This document shows positions 1 through 10,428 of a stretch of 48,639 bases of DNA, one piece after another. A program made the position numbers and the translations under genes. How positions within the stretch are numbered: the stretch's first letter is position 1; each line of letters starts with the position of its first letter. Below the pieces are notes generated by a model that saw only the letters and a list, made by a program, of their open reading frames with translations, did no database searches and was not told the DNA's origin. Origin of the DNA: Candidatus Planktophila sp. (GTDB taxonomy: Bacteria > Actinomycetota > Actinomycetes > Nanopelagicales > Nanopelagicaceae); contig JAHECV010000004.1 in NCBI GenBank assembly GCA_024641555.1, positions 1 through 48,639 on the forward strand, written 5' to 3'.

Positions 1-698
1 CCTGGAGGCAAGTTGTATGCCAAAACCTCACAAACGCCACCAAGCGTGTCACCATCGGAGTGTGCGGATTCAATTTCCGCAATCATCTTCGCACTTGTTG
101 CAGGATCGGCACAGCGAACTGGATCGCTATCTATGTGCGCCATATCTGAAACATCAGGAAGTTTCGTACCGTCTGGAATTCGGGCAGACCCAATTGAAAC
201 TACATGGCTAAGTATTGTTACACCGACGCTTTGTTGTAGAAACGCTCTTGCTACCGCCCCAAGCGCTACGCGCGCCGCCGTTTCACGAGCACTGGCGCGT
301 TCTAAAATTGGGCGAGCATCATCTAAATCATATTTCTGCATTCCAACGAGATCTGCGTGCCCAGGTCGTGGTCGGGAAAGCGGAGCATTTCGCGCCAAAT
401 CCTTTATCTCTTCGTGAGGAACAGGATCAGCCGACATGACTTTCTCCCACTTAGGCCACTCTGAGTTTCCAACTTGAATCGAAATCGGACCACCTTGAGT
501 GAGACCTAAGCGGATTCCACCGAGAATTGAGATTTTATCTGCTTCAAAATTCTGCCTCGCCCCGCGTCCGAAACCTAAACGTCGGCGCGCTAAATGAAAA
601 TCAATATCTTTTGAAGATATCTCGACGCTGGCAGGAATGCCCTCGATGATCGCCGAAAGGGCTGGTCCATGGGATTCGCCTGCTGTTATCCAACGCAT
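1..698 (-). CDS. aroC: Chorismate synthase, 3' end cut by window edge
   Basis: Converts 5-enolpyruvylshikimate-3-phosphate to chorismate, the last step of the shikimate pathway, using reduced FMN. The ATG at 698 opens a frame that stays open to base 1, giving 232 residues of the N-terminal part. The start reads [11 protein letters not shown]; the GESHG motif (residues 7-11) carries the family's conserved His10. A second conserved His lies in RPGHADL, and the RRRLGFGRG and DTLGG segments are typical. The C-terminal third lies outside the window. It follows the prepilin peptidase by 25 bp, the last gene of an aro-containing minus-strand run. Family assignment is very secure; whether the gene is intact cannot be judged here. 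Confidence 0.95.
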   Translation of the reverse strand, partial: MRWITAGESHGPALSAIIEGIPASVEISSKDIDFHLARRRLGFGRGARQNFEADKISILGGIRLGLTQGGPISIQVGNSEWPKWEKVMSADPVPHEEIKDLARNAPLSRPRPGHADLVGMQKYDLDDARPILERASARETAARVALGAVARAFLQQSVGVTILSHVVSIGSARIPDGTKLPDVSDMAHIDSDPVRCADPATSAKMIAEIESAHSDGDTLGGVCEVLAYNLPP

Positions 699-723
699 TG
701 GCCTATTGTGGCAGATTAAGCGC

Positions 724-1122
724 TTATCTCGCGCACCAAATAAAAGCGGCGCAGATCGCTGGGGCCATAGCCATAGGATCGGAAAGGGATCGGCCCCTTA
801 TTCGATTTATAGCGATTAACGATGCCGAAACTGCCACAAAACCAGTGAGCAATTGATTCACCCCCGAGAATGTCGTCGGTAGGAAGTAAATCGAAAGCAG
901 TAACGTCAGCTTCACATCGCCAGCGCCCAAGCCAAAGCGATATCCCAAGAGTAATAAGAAAAACAGAAGCAATGCGTTGACAATTTGCAACGGCGAGTTT
1001 TCCGAGAAGCTCAAAATGAAAAATAAGAAAAATAGAGAGCCAAGGACTTTGTTGCTGATTCGATGATATTTCAAATCATAGAGCGATAAATAGATTGAGG
1101 AAAAAATCAAAGCGATATACAT
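724..1122 (-). CDS. Prepilin peptidase (A24 family, catalytic domain only)
   Basis: Membrane aspartic protease family that cleaves (and in two-domain forms methylates) type IV prepilins. The protein has 132 residues, almost entirely hydrophobic and with several membrane segments. Both catalytic aspartates are visible: D16 in the [10 protein letters not shown] motif and D69 in GLGAGDVK. It lacks the N-terminal methylase domain of the long PilD form, so it is the short CpaA/TadV-like kind. It sits between aroE and aroC, an arrangement I recall from other Actinobacteria. No pilin, ATPase or Tad gene lies in the window, so its substrate is unknown from this sequence. Confidence 0.85.
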   Translation of the reverse strand: MYIALIFSSIYLSLYDLKYHRISNKVLGSLFFLFFILSFSENSPLQIVNALLLFFLLLLGYRFGLGAGDVKLTLLLSIYFLPTTFSGVNQLLTGFVAVSASLIAINRIRGRSLSDPMAMAPAICAAFIWCAR

Positions 1123-1178
1123 TCATGAAATCTATATGGGAGCCGAACGTCTCTTCCCATTTTCAAATAATCTGTGGA

Positions 1179-2006
1179 CTATTGAAGGGTATTGATAAGA
1201 GCTAGGCGCAGTTTTTCATCTATCATCCTTAGACCCAGGGGCTCTATCAAGTTGATTTGATCGATTCCTTGATAAAGCAGTAGTTCGAGACCGCCGATAA
1301 CCTTGCCTCCCGAATCTGACCAGCGACGTGCAAGCAAAGTTGGCCAAGGCTTATATAAGACATCAAAGAGCAAACCTTCAACCTTGGAAGGGATATTGTC
1401 AGCGACTAAATCAGCTGCACCCGATGGCGTTGTATTAACAATCAAATTAAAAATTCGCAGATCTATTTGATCGTCCCAAGACAAAAATTCTGGCGTTAAA
1501 TTAGTAAAGCAGGTAGCGAGTGCTGCGTTACGTCTGACGCTGCGACCCATAATTTTTACATTATCTGCAATCGAATCTAGCGCACCGGCAACTGCGCGCG
1601 CAGTTCCTCCCGCCCCTAAGACCAAAACCGAATCGAAATGGTCGTATCCACTGTTGGCAAGCGCCTTAACAAATCCTGAACCATCAGTGCTTGTCGCGCT
1701 CCAACTGTTACCGGTGCGAATAAGGGTGTTCACAGATTGAATTCTTGAAGAGAGCTCGTCAATTTCGATCTTTAATTCATTGGCAATTTCGAAGACTTCT
1801 TCTTTGAGCGGCATTGTTAGCGAGAGATAATCAAAATCAGCGCCATGATTTTTAAGGAAAGTCGCAAGAGCGCCACTTTCGACTTCAATAGCTTCATAGC
1901 GCCCCGATAGACCTAATAATTCGAAGGCTTTGTTATGCAATACCGGCGAGAGTGAGTGCGAGATTGGCGAACCAAGAACCGCTCCCCTAATGGTTCGCTC
2001 ACTCAT
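1179..2006 (-). CDS. aroE: Shikimate dehydrogenase
   Basis: NADP-dependent reduction of 3-dehydroshikimate to shikimate. The 275 residues match the usual family length. The N-terminal substrate motif SPISHSLSP is at residues 13-21. The catalytic lysine is K68 in LTMPLKEE; the family consensus there begins N-V-T, and here the first residue is Ser (SLTMPLK). The TSTDGSGF loop and the dinucleotide-binding stretch VLVLGAGGTARAV follow. The ATG overlaps the mltG stop by 4 nt (ATGA), indicating translational coupling. Sure of the family; AroE versus a paralogue such as YdiB is decided mainly by context with aroC. Confidence 0.93.
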   Translation of the reverse strand: MSERTIRGAVLGSPISHSLSPVLHNKAFELLGLSGRYEAIEVESGALATFLKNHGADFDYLSLTMPLKEEVFEIANELKIEIDELSSRIQSVNTLIRTGNSWSATSTDGSGFVKALANSGYDHFDSVLVLGAGGTARAVAGALDSIADNVKIMGRSVRRNAALATCFTNLTPEFLSWDDQIDLRIFNLIVNTTPSGAADLVADNIPSKVEGLLFDVLYKPWPTLLARRWSDSGGKVIGGLELLLYQGIDQINLIEPLGLRMIDEKLRLALINTLQ

Positions 2007-3055
2007 TTATTACTCCTAAATAGCCCAGCTCGTAGATTTTTTTTATATTCGATTTTCCAGTTTGCGAATTGATCGATTGAAGAGGTAAATCTAGTATCAA
2101 AAGGCGCCACGGTGATGAAGTAAATCCAATCGCCTTGCGCAGGTTTCGCTGCCGCCGTGAGGGCGTCTAGACCGGGGTTACCGATCGGGCCGGGAGGAAG
2201 GCCGTAATTGCGATAAGTGTTATAGGGAGATTTCAGAAATGTCGAGGCGGTGCTCAAGAAGATCTTGCCTCGATCCTTCTTTAAGTAATGAATAGTCGAA
2301 TCCATTTGCAGAGGCATACCCTTTTCCAGCCTATTTCGGATCACTCGCGAAACTTTTGCGAAATCTTTGGTATTTCCCTCGGCTTGAATTATTGAGGCAA
2401 TAGTCACCAAATTTTGAGCGGTGTATTTTCCATCTCCTTTAGCCACTCCAGTTCGAGTAAGCGCCTTCGCGGATCGTTCTAACATGGCCGATATGGCATC
2501 AGCGGCTGAAGTTCCATCCGCAAATGAATATTGAGCGGGGAAGAGTAAACCTTCCAGCGATTTAAAACCCGAAGGTAAGGTGGCGCTATTTGCCGCTCTT
2601 GCAATATCAGAGGCAGAAAATCCCGCCACCTGCATTTGCGAAAATACTTCGCTATTCCATGCGCCTTCAAAAATCTTTATGAGTCCTGAAATTCGTTTAC
2701 TGTCTAATAGCTGATTTAGCGCATCCTTTGCACATATCTCTTTCGATAGTAAATGCGAACCTGGGGCGATTGTGGCTGCTCGTGGATCCCCTACAGCAAC
2801 GCCAAAGAATGCGCGTGCAGATTTGACTACCCCCGCAGAAAATAATTGAGATGCAATTTGCGAACCGGTGGCTCCTTGAGAAATCTTAATAACCACATCA
2901 AGGTTCGGATTCGGATCCCGTTTTGCTGCACTTTCCGCGCACACGAAATCCGGTGCCGCCGATGTCCTACGTGTTTCTCGTACGCCAACGGTAAAAATTA
3001 AAATCGTGGCTAGGGCTAAAGCGACTCTCCCCAAAGCTCGCTTATCGCTTATCAA
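2003..3055 (-). CDS. mltG: Endolytic murein transglycosylase MltG
   Basis: Cleaves nascent glycan strands at the outer face of the membrane and is thought to terminate peptidoglycan chains. The 350 residues have one N-terminal membrane segment at about residues 9-25, then a YceG domain. The catalytic-site glutamate is in ASIIQAEG, followed by RVIRNRLEKGMPLQMDSTIHY and the YNTYRNYGLPPGPIGNPG signature. The frame opens with TTG (3055), overlapping the end of ruvX by 14 nt. No ATG lies close downstream and the membrane segment begins almost at once, so TTG (residue 1) or the TTG at residue 8 is the likely start. It forms one run with ruvX and aroE. Confidence 0.92.
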   Translation of the reverse strand: MISDKRALGRVALALATILIFTVGVRETRRTSAAPDFVCAESAAKRDPNPNLDVVIKISQGATGSQIASQLFSAGVVKSARAFFGVAVGDPRAATIAPGSHLLSKEICAKDALNQLLDSKRISGLIKIFEGAWNSEVFSQMQVAGFSASDIARAANSATLPSGFKSLEGLLFPAQYSFADGTSAADAISAMLERSAKALTRTGVAKGDGKYTAQNLVTIASIIQAEGNTKDFAKVSRVIRNRLEKGMPLQMDSTIHYLKKDRGKIFLSTASTFLKSPYNTYRNYGLPPGPIGNPGLDALTAAAKPAQGDWIYFITVAPFDTRFTSSIDQFANWKIEYKKNLRAGLFRSNK

Positions 3056-3464
3056 GGGCCAACCCTTGTTCCAGAATAGACACCGCGGCCGCGCTATCTA
3101 TTCTGCTTTTTGCAGATTTGGCATCGACCCCGGCTTCGCGCAGATTGCGCGCTGCTGAAACAGTTGAAAGTCGTTCATCGATTAGCGATATCTCAATATC
3201 GAAAGCAGCAGTTAACTTTTCAGCGAAGGAAATTGCCTTATCGACTGCTAAAGCATCGGAACCACTTAACTGTTTTGGGCGACCAACATAGAACTTAACA
3301 GGCTCGTACTCATCGATAAGTTCTCTAATTTTGGCGATAAGAGCAGGATCTTTACTTAAAATAACTTCTAACGGCGTCGCGACCATTCCATCAGGATCGC
3401 AAATTGCAACGCCGATACGGACATCGCCGTAATCAAAGGCGATGCGTCGGCCAAACCTCGACAT
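3042..3464 (-). CDS. ruvX: Putative pre-16S rRNA nuclease / Holliday-junction resolvase-like YqgF
   Basis: RNase H-fold protein implicated in 16S rRNA 5' end processing. At 140 residues it is the normal size. The first catalytic Asp is in AFDYGDVRIGVA, a central YVGRPKQLSG segment follows, and the C-terminal part has the DERLSTVSAARNL motif and a conserved IDSAAAVSILEQ end with an Asp. The ATG shares one base with the alaS stop (TAATG), so the two are translationally coupled. The alaS-ruvX-mltG-aroE order is a conserved actinobacterial arrangement. The biochemical role is by family only. Confidence 0.93.
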   Translation of the reverse strand: MSRFGRRIAFDYGDVRIGVAICDPDGMVATPLEVILSKDPALIAKIRELIDEYEPVKFYVGRPKQLSGSDALAVDKAISFAEKLTAAFDIEISLIDERLSTVSAARNLREAGVDAKSAKSRIDSAAAVSILEQGLALDKR

Positions 3465-6139
3465 TACTTACCGCTTATCGCGTGTTCGATAGCTTGCAAC
3501 GCTTGATCAATCGCGGCAACGTTGGCTCCACCACCTTGAGCAAAGTCATCTTTTCCACCGCCACCACCACCTAGGACTGTAGAACCAACTTTTACTAGAG
3601 CACCCGCCTTAATACCTCTAGCGCGCGCTGCATCGCTGACGGCTACAACTAGTACCGGCTTGCCATCTACGACGCTAATCAAAACGATAACGCTATCAGC
3701 GTCGCGGTTACGAAGTTCTAACGCAATTTTGCGCAGATCATCAACGGCGATCCCATCAGGAATGCGAACCGAAGTAACAGTGGCGCGATCAATCTTCTTC
3801 GCCGCGGCTGCGAATTTCGAAATATCTGCAAGCGCTGCTGCGGAACGAATTTGCGCCAACTCTTTTTCAATTTCCTTAAATTTACTAAGCAGATCAGCGA
3901 TTCGTTCTGGAAGTTCTTCCGCACGCGAACCTTTAATGAGATTGGTCAAAGAATTAAGCAAGATATGTTCGCGTGCTAAGAATTTGTAGGCATCCACGCC
4001 AACTAGAGCTTCTACGCGACGAACCCCTGCTCCGATTGATGACTCGCCGAGCAACTTCACAACCCCGAGTTGACCGGATCGAGATACGTGTGTCCCTCCG
4101 CAAAGTTCGCGCGCCCAATCTCCGACCGATACGACGCGAACGCGATCTCCATACTTCTCACCAAAGAGCGCCATTGCGCCAAGTTTTTTCGCCTCATCTT
4201 GAGACATAACTTCTGCGCTTACTTCAAGGTTATCCAGTAATAAAGTATTAACGCGAGCTTCGACGTCACTTAAGACGCTCTCTGAAACTGCACCGGTTGA
4301 AGGGAAATCAAAGCGGAACCTACCTGGCGAGTTCTCGGAACCGGCTTGCGTTGCCGTTTCCCCAAGGATCTCTCGAAAAGCTTTATGCACCATATGCGTT
4401 GCCGTATGTGCGCGCGAAATTCCGTTGCGGCGTTCTTGATCAATAGAAGCTAAAGCCTTCTCACCTACTTGCACCTCACCGGAAATAACCCGACCACGAT
4501 GAACGGAAAGACCTGTCACGGGGGTTTGCACATCTTCGATTTCAATTACGGCGCCGTTGCTTAACACGATTCGGCCACCATCGGCCAACTGTCCGCCACC
4601 TTCAGCATAGAACGGAGTGCGGTCCAAAACTATTTCAACATCGTCACCAGCCGATGCGGAAGGCGCTGAAGAACCGTCCACCAGAATGCCGTTTATCTTC
4701 GCTTCAGCTTCGGTATTTGTATATCCAACGAACTCAGATGCGCCTTTACCATCTGCAATTTTCTTATACTCACTCAGATCAGTATGGCCACTCTTCTTGG
4801 CTTTAGCATCAGCCTTGGCCCGATCGCGTTGCTCATTCATTAATCGAGTGAAGCCCGCCTCATCAACTTCAAGGCCCTCTTCGCGCGCCATTTCTAACGT
4901 TAAATCGAAAGGGAAACCATAGGTATCGTGCAATTTGAATACATCTTCACCCGGTAGAACTGACTTATTTGATTTCTTCAATTCCACAGAAGCTAAGTCA
5001 AAAATTTGAGTACCACTCTTAAGCGTTTGCAAGAATGATTCTTCTTCAGAAACGGATACCGCGAGGATACGTTTCTGATCGGAAACCAGCTCTGGATACT
5101 GCGGTCCCATTGCGCCAATTGCCGCAAGTGTTAGCTCTGACATGATCGGATCATTTGTTCCGAGTAGGCGCATATTTCGGATAGTACGACGCATCATGCG
5201 TCGTAGGACATATCCGCGACCTTCATTACCCGGAGTAACGCCGTCGCCAATCAACATCGCTGAAGTTCTTGCGTGGTCAGCGATTACTCGTAATGAAATA
5301 TCAGCTTTCTCTGAAGAACCGTACTTGATACCTGTTAACTCGGTCGCTTTGTTAAGGATCTGCATTGTTGTATCAATTTCGTAGATATTTTCTACGCCCT
5401 GCAAAAGTGCAGCAGTTCGCTCTAAACCGAGTCCCGTATCGATACTTTTTGCAGGCAATTCGCCAAGAATCGGGTAACCATCTTTTCCGCCACCGGCTCC
5501 ACGTTCGTTCTGCATAAAAACGAGGTTCCAAATTTCTAAATATCGATTTTCATCTGCAATCGGACCACCGTCACGGCCGTATGCAGGTCCACGATCGAAA
5601 TAGATTTCAGAGCATGGCCCGCAAGGTCCGGGTACGCCCATAGACCAGAAGTTGTCGGCCATATCGCGACGTTGGATTCGTTCCTTTGGAATACCGATCT
5701 TCTTATGCCAAATATCGGCGGCTTCATCATCGGTTAGATAAACCGTCACCCATAACTTATCTTCAGGGAAACCATATCCACCGTCAGAGATTGGTCTAGT
5801 CAATAGATCCCACGCTAGGGCTATTGCACCTTCTTTAAAGTAATCGCCGAAAGAAAAATTTCCACACATTTGAAAGAAAGAAGCGTGACGGGTTGTCTTG
5901 CCAACCTCATCGATATCCAATGTACGAACACATTTTTGGACAGAAGTTGCGCGTTTGAATGGTGGGGTAACTTCTCCTAGAAAATATGGCTTGAAAGGAA
6001 CCATGCCTGCGTTCACCAGCAATAAGTTGGGATCGTCCGCAATCAGCGAAGCCGAAGGAACGACGGTATGGCTTAGACCTTCGCGGTTATCGCTTTCGAA
6101 AAAACGCAGCCAGCGTGAACGTATCTCTGCAGATTCCAC
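3464..6139 (-). CDS. alaS: Alanyl-tRNA synthetase
   Basis: Charges tRNA-Ala; class II synthetase with an editing domain. Its 891 residues are full length. It opens with a GTG giving [14 protein letters not shown], matching the family's usual start. Class II motifs lie in the first 250 residues ([26 protein letters not shown]). The editing domain zinc motifs are HTATHMVH and CGGTH. A glycine-rich C-Ala end ([16 protein letters not shown]) completes it. The DUF948 gene ends 10 bp upstream, and the stop overlaps ruvX by 1 nt. No T-box or other leader is visible between it and its neighbour. Confidence 0.97.
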   Translation of the reverse strand: MESAEIRSRWLRFFESDNREGLSHTVVPSASLIADDPNLLLVNAGMVPFKPYFLGEVTPPFKRATSVQKCVRTLDIDEVGKTTRHASFFQMCGNFSFGDYFKEGAIALAWDLLTRPISDGGYGFPEDKLWVTVYLTDDEAADIWHKKIGIPKERIQRRDMADNFWSMGVPGPCGPCSEIYFDRGPAYGRDGGPIADENRYLEIWNLVFMQNERGAGGGKDGYPILGELPAKSIDTGLGLERTAALLQGVENIYEIDTTMQILNKATELTGIKYGSSEKADISLRVIADHARTSAMLIGDGVTPGNEGRGYVLRRMMRRTIRNMRLLGTNDPIMSELTLAAIGAMGPQYPELVSDQKRILAVSVSEEESFLQTLKSGTQIFDLASVELKKSNKSVLPGEDVFKLHDTYGFPFDLTLEMAREEGLEVDEAGFTRLMNEQRDRAKADAKAKKSGHTDLSEYKKIADGKGASEFVGYTNTEAEAKINGILVDGSSAPSASAGDDVEIVLDRTPFYAEGGGQLADGGRIVLSNGAVIEIEDVQTPVTGLSVHRGRVISGEVQVGEKALASIDQERRNGISRAHTATHMVHKAFREILGETATQAGSENSPGRFRFDFPSTGAVSESVLSDVEARVNTLLLDNLEVSAEVMSQDEAKKLGAMALFGEKYGDRVRVVSVGDWARELCGGTHVSRSGQLGVVKLLGESSIGAGVRRVEALVGVDAYKFLAREHILLNSLTNLIKGSRAEELPERIADLLSKFKEIEKELAQIRSAAALADISKFAAAAKKIDRATVTSVRIPDGIAVDDLRKIALELRNRDADSVIVLISVVDGKPVLVVAVSDAARARGIKAGALVKVGSTVLGGGGGGKDDFAQGGGANVAAIDQALQAIEHAISGK

Positions 6140-6148
6140 TTTTGGAGA

Positions 6149-6520
6149 TCACTCTGCCTTTTTCTTCTTTTTAGCACGAGACTTGCTCATCCCCGCCGCG
6201 CTTATTAACGCTCCTGCAACTTTAACCGCAGGTCCACTTTTATCCATAAACCCTGTAGTCGCATCCGCAACCTTGGTTGTCACATCCTCCACGTTTTTGG
6301 TGATGCGAGCGAAACTTTCTAGTGGACTATTAACCAATTCAACTGTGCGGGTAGATTCGTGAATCAAAGGAGCTGCCTCGTCAGTTAGCGACTTTAAGGA
6401 AGTTCGCGCTTCATCAATTAAGCGACCAATGCGAATGACCGCATATGAAATAGCGATTGCAATAACAAGAAGTGAGCAGGCGGCGATTATGGTTGCAATT
6501 CCGCCAGGTCCAGTAACCAT
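6149..6520 (-). CDS. DUF948 membrane-anchored protein
   Basis: Function unknown. The 123 residues carry one N-terminal membrane segment (about 8-28), then an amphipathic helical stretch with regularly spaced hydrophobics, and a lysine-rich tail (KSRAKKKKKAE). This is the general layout of DUF948 proteins. The ATG at 6520 has a good ribosome-binding site (GGGAAGG, about 6 nt upstream). It precedes alaS by 10 bp, a position I recall from other Actinobacteria. I recall rarA and rpsD also between aspS and alaS in relatives; neither is present here. Confidence 0.7.
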   Translation of the reverse strand: MVTGPGGIATIIAACSLLVIAIAISYAVIRIGRLIDEARTSLKSLTDEAAPLIHESTRTVELVNSPLESFARITKNVEDVTTKVADATTGFMDKSGPAVKVAGALISAAGMSKSRAKKKKKAE

Positions 6521-6590
6521 TTCAAGCCTTCCCTTCGATCATTTAAAATATGTGAGGATCGTATTTACTTAAGCCTACCCGAGTGACCGC

Positions 6591-8336
6591 TTACTTCTTA
6601 GGCTCTGCCGCGCCATCAATACCACTCTCTTTGCGTTGTGCAGGAGTAATTGGAGTTGGGGCACCGGTGAGTGGATCTCCGCCGCTAGCTGTCTTCGGAA
6701 AGGCGATGACTTCACGTATGGAATCGCTTCCAGTTAGAAGGGCGCATACGCGGTCAAGTCCGAGCGCAATGCCGCCATGTGGTGGTGGACCATAATTGAA
6801 AGCTTCGAGTAAGAATCCAAATTTACTTGCCGCTTCTTCATCACTTAATCCGATAACGCTAAAGACATCTTTCTGGATTTGGCGATCGTGGATACGAATG
6901 GATCCCCCGCCAAGTTCAGTTCCGTTGAGAACGATGTCGTATGCATAAGCTAACGCGCTTGCTGGATCAGTTGAAAATGATTTGGTGAACTCTGGCTTTG
7001 GGCCAGTAAATGGATGGTGCACAGCGGTCCAACCACCGTTATCGGTTGGTTCAAACATCGGAGCATCGACTACCCAGAGAAATTCCCAAGTTCCATCAGT
7101 AATTAGATTGCAACGCTTACCGATCTCAAGTCGCACCGCTCCCAGAAGCGAGAGCGAAGCAGAACGCTCCCCTGCAGCGAAGAAGATTGCATCGCCAGGT
7201 TTAGCGCCGGCTGCGGCGACAATTCCCGCCGTTTCCTTTTCAGAAATATTCTTTGATACTGGTCCGCCGAGAGTGCCATCGCTATTTACCAGAATATAGG
7301 CCAGGCCCTTTGCGCCGCGGGCTTTCGCCCAATCTTGCCAGGCATCAAGTTCGCGACGAGGTGATGATGCACCACCTGGCATAACCACGCTTCCCACATA
7401 GGGAGCTTGGAAAACTCGGAACTCGGTATCTTTAAAGAATTCGGTCTGCTCTACCAATTGCAAGTCAAAGCGCAGATCTGGTTTATCTGATCCGTAGTTC
7501 TGCATGGCATCGGCGTATGTCATATGACGAATTGGAGTTGGAATCTCGTAACCGACCGCTTCTTTCCAAATTCTTACGAGAAGTTTCTCGGCAACTGCCA
7601 AAATATCTGCTTGATCGATAAACGACATTTCAATATCTAATTGAGTGAATTCTGGTTGGCGATCGGCTCGGAAATCTTCATCGCGGAAGCAGCGTGCGAT
7701 CTGGTAATAACGTTCCATTCCAGCCACCATTAAAAGTTGCTTGAAAAGTTGTGGCGACTGCGGAAGCGCATACCAACTACCAGGTTGGAGGCGAACTGGC
7801 ACTAAGAAGTCACGCGCGCCTTCAGGAGTACTGCGGGTCAGATAGGGAGTTTCAATTTCAAGAAAATCTAAATCTTCCATCACTCGACGAATTGTTGAAG
7901 TGACCTTGGAGCGCAAGCGCATATTTGCTGCAGGCTTTTCGCGACGCAAATCTAAGTAACGATACTTGAGGCGAACTTCCTCAGATATTTCAGATTCATT
8001 TCCGCTATCTACTGGAAAGGGAAGCGCCGCGCTCTCGCTAAGAACTGTGATGTCATCACCCATAACTTCTATCGCGCCAGTTGGATTAGAAGTGTTGGCA
8101 TTTCCTTCAGGGCGCAGAACTACTTCTCCCTTGATTTGCAGACACCATTCGGCGCGAAGAGAACCGGCCAGCGCTTCATCTCGGATAACAACTTGAACTG
8201 AACCAGTTGCATCACGAAGATCGATAAAGGCAACTCCACCGTGGTCGCGACGACGAGCAACCCAACCAGCCAGACTTACCGTCTGACCAGCATGGCTAGC
8301 GCGCAGTGCGCCAGCATCGTGTGTACGTAACATCAA
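6591..8336 (-). CDS. aspS: Aspartyl-tRNA synthetase (bacterial type)
   Basis: Charges tRNA-Asp, and in species without AsnRS also tRNA-Asn. The 581 residues fit the bacterial type. It has an N-terminal anticodon-binding OB domain ([22 protein letters not shown]), class II motif 2 ([21 protein letters not shown]), a bacterial insertion domain, and motif 3 ([16 protein letters not shown]). Residues here cannot settle whether it discriminates Asp from Asn tRNA. It lies 33 bp downstream of hisS on the same strand. Confidence 0.97.
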   Translation of the reverse strand: MMLRTHDAGALRASHAGQTVSLAGWVARRRDHGGVAFIDLRDATGSVQVVIRDEALAGSLRAEWCLQIKGEVVLRPEGNANTSNPTGAIEVMGDDITVLSESAALPFPVDSGNESEISEEVRLKYRYLDLRREKPAANMRLRSKVTSTIRRVMEDLDFLEIETPYLTRSTPEGARDFLVPVRLQPGSWYALPQSPQLFKQLLMVAGMERYYQIARCFRDEDFRADRQPEFTQLDIEMSFIDQADILAVAEKLLVRIWKEAVGYEIPTPIRHMTYADAMQNYGSDKPDLRFDLQLVEQTEFFKDTEFRVFQAPYVGSVVMPGGASSPRRELDAWQDWAKARGAKGLAYILVNSDGTLGGPVSKNISEKETAGIVAAAGAKPGDAIFFAAGERSASLSLLGAVRLEIGKRCNLITDGTWEFLWVVDAPMFEPTDNGGWTAVHHPFTGPKPEFTKSFSTDPASALAYAYDIVLNGTELGGGSIRIHDRQIQKDVFSVIGLSDEEAASKFGFLLEAFNYGPPPHGGIALGLDRVCALLTGSDSIREVIAFPKTASGGDPLTGAPTPITPAQRKESGIDGAAEPKK

Positions 8337-8369
8337 AAGCCGCCTTTAAAAATAGTAGAAGAGAGAAAC

Positions 8370-9632
8370 TCAGATGCCCTCGAGAAGAGCGCTCTGTAAT
8401 TGCTCAATCTTAACTGATCTGGTGGATCCATCGCTCATGCGTTTAAGTTCAACGCTGCCCGACGCTAATTCGCTATCGCCAAGAACAATTACATAGGCAG
8501 ACCCACTCTTATCTGCAGCTTTCATCGCGCCTTTCAGGGCGCGATCACCGAAAGCAATCTCTGTGCGAATGCCGGCTTTGCGAAGCTTTGCCGCGATTTG
8601 GAGCACTGGACCTTTTTGATTTTCGCCCAGCGGAATAATGAATAGGTCTGAAGAGAATTGGTTCTCAAGTAAAACACCCTCGGCCTGTGCGGCAAGAAGT
8701 GCACGATCGACACCTAAACCAAAACCGATACCAGAGAGCGCCTGACCGCCAAGTATCTCCATTAGCCCGTCATAACGTCCGCCACCACCTATGCCAGATT
8801 GAGCACCTAGTCCTTCATGAATAAATTCGAAAGTTGTTCCGGTGTAGTAGTCCAAACCTCTGACCATACGTGGATTTACAAGATAAGTAATGCCAAGTGC
8901 ATCTAGAAAGCTCTTCACTTGCTTAAAGTTTTCTGCTGACTCTGGCGAAAGATAGTCGAGCAACAAGGGCGCATTAGCCATTGCCTCTCGCATTTCAGCT
9001 CTCTTATCATCGAATAAACGAAGCGGATTGATCGCAGCTCGCGCCTTGGTAGCTTCATCTAAATCTAACTTTGCGATGTATTTAAGTAAATCCACACGAT
9101 GTGCGGCGCGCGACTGAGCATCGCCGAGCGAAGTTATCTCTAGGCGATAATTTTTCAAGCCGAGTGATTTAAAACCCTGATCGGCGATGGCAATTACTTC
9201 GGCATCGACTGCAGGGTCGTCTAAACCGATTGCTTCAATACCAACTTGATAAAACTGACGATAGCGACCTGCTTGTGGACGTTCGGCGCGGAAAAATGCG
9301 CCTGAATACCAAACTTTTACGGGTAGTTGACCGCGATCCAAGCCCTTTTCAATAACTGCCCTCATAACTCCAGCAGTACCTTCGGGACGCAAAGTTATGG
9401 AACGTCCACCACGATCTTCGAATGTGTACATCTCTTTTGAAACCACATCCGTTGATTCACCGACGCCGCGTGAGAAGAGCGAAGTATCTTCAAACACGGG
9501 AAGTTCCATCAACTGATATCCCGCTAACTTGGCAGGAGCGATCAGCGATTCGCGGACCCATTCAAAGGCAGCCGAAAGTGGTGGGGCGTACTCGCTAACC
9601 CCTTTAGGCGCTTGGATCCTCTCGTACTTCAT
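8370..9632 (-). CDS. hisS: Histidyl-tRNA synthetase
   Basis: Charges tRNA-His; class II synthetase. The 420 residues are full length. The histidine-specific motif [13 protein letters not shown] is present, with motif 2 ([19 protein letters not shown]), motif 3 ([14 protein letters not shown]) and a C-terminal anticodon-binding domain. The ATG overlaps the stop of the upstream MBL-fold gene by 4 nt (ATGA), so the two are coupled. Confidence 0.97.
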   Translation of the reverse strand: MKYERIQAPKGVSEYAPPLSAAFEWVRESLIAPAKLAGYQLMELPVFEDTSLFSRGVGESTDVVSKEMYTFEDRGGRSITLRPEGTAGVMRAVIEKGLDRGQLPVKVWYSGAFFRAERPQAGRYRQFYQVGIEAIGLDDPAVDAEVIAIADQGFKSLGLKNYRLEITSLGDAQSRAAHRVDLLKYIAKLDLDEATKARAAINPLRLFDDKRAEMREAMANAPLLLDYLSPESAENFKQVKSFLDALGITYLVNPRMVRGLDYYTGTTFEFIHEGLGAQSGIGGGGRYDGLMEILGGQALSGIGFGLGVDRALLAAQAEGVLLENQFSSDLFIIPLGENQKGPVLQIAAKLRKAGIRTEIAFGDRALKGAMKAADKSGSAYVIVLGDSELASGSVELKRMSDGSTRSVKIEQLQSALLEGI

Positions 9633-10285
9633 AGCCTTAATTCTTTCAGATATGGATTATTTTTTCGCTCGAATTTAATTGTTGTCTCTGGGCCGTGTCC
9701 GGGCAGTACTCGAAGGTCATCACTCAGTGGAAGAACTCGAGTTTTTAAAGTCTTCTGCATCGCTTCATGCGATCCTGAAGGCAAATCGGTGCGACCAATC
9801 GAACCAGCAAAGAGAACATCACCGCTGATCAATAATTCATCATTAATTGTGAACATGGTGCTCCCCCGTGTGTGGCCTGGAGCGTGGATGGCAGTGATCT
9901 TCATATCCAAGAGCTCAATCTGATCTCCGTGACGTAAGTTCTTAACCTCTTGCGGTTCTTCAAAGCTCATCTCATCCAGCGTTTGAATGAATTCGGGGCC
10001 GTGCGCGCCCTGTGGCTTTAAAAGTAAATCCCGATCCTCGGTGTGGATATACGATGCAATTTGGTAACCATCGGCAAGCGGCTTTACCGAAAATGTGTGA
10101 TCAAGGTGGCCATGTGTAATCAAGGCTGCGACTGGTTTTAGCCCATGTTCGGCAACCAACGTTTCGATCTCATGTGAAATATCTGGCATACCGGGATCAA
10201 CGATGATGCACTCTTGGCCGCGCCCCGCGGCGATCACCCAACAATTTGTGGCAAACATGGGGGCCACAAATGAGGTGACCAACAT
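9629..10285 (-). CDS. MBL-fold metallo-hydrolase (glyoxalase II-like)
   Basis: Predicted zinc hydrolase of the metallo-beta-lactamase fold. In 218 residues it has the metal motif THGHLDH, later His ligands in APGHTRGS and GHGPETT, and an Asp in [15 protein letters not shown], the pattern of small hydroxyacylglutathione-hydrolase-like proteins. The substrate cannot be told; Actinobacteria use mycothiol rather than glutathione. The ATG is preceded by a G-rich ribosome-binding site (GGGGGGTGAGG). It is the first gene of the minus-strand hisS-aspS run, divergent from the DUF349 gene. I recall a peptidyl-prolyl isomerase gene upstream in relatives; it is absent here. Confidence 0.85.
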   Translation of the reverse strand: MLVTSFVAPMFATNCWVIAAGRGQECIIVDPGMPDISHEIETLVAEHGLKPVAALITHGHLDHTFSVKPLADGYQIASYIHTEDRDLLLKPQGAHGPEFIQTLDEMSFEEPQEVKNLRHGDQIELLDMKITAIHAPGHTRGSTMFTINDELLISGDVLFAGSIGRTDLPSGSHEAMQKTLKTRVLPLSDDLRVLPGHGPETTIKFERKNNPYLKELRL

Positions 10286-10333
10286 CGCCTCACCCCCCTA
10301 ATTTTTCAGCGCAAATAGGCGCAAACTTTCCCG

Positions 10334-10339
10334 TATAAG
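10334..10339 (+). promoter_or_regulatory. Candidate -10 element for the DUF349 gene
   Basis: TATAAG lies about 90 bp upstream of the DUF349 ATG, in the 143-bp gap shared with the divergent MBL-fold gene. No convincing -35 hexamer is visible at 16-18 bp, so this is a weak call. Confidence 0.3.
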
Positions 10340-10428
10340 TAAGACAGGGTACCTTTTATCTCCGCAAGAACTCATCTGCACACTCAAACAACGAAGGCGA
10401 AATAGCCGACGCGCTGAAAGGGAAGACT

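Noticed and set aside
1123..1178. Possible hairpin between prepilin peptidase and aroE
   Set aside because: Only a 6-bp interrupted stem with a long loop and no T tract in the right place.
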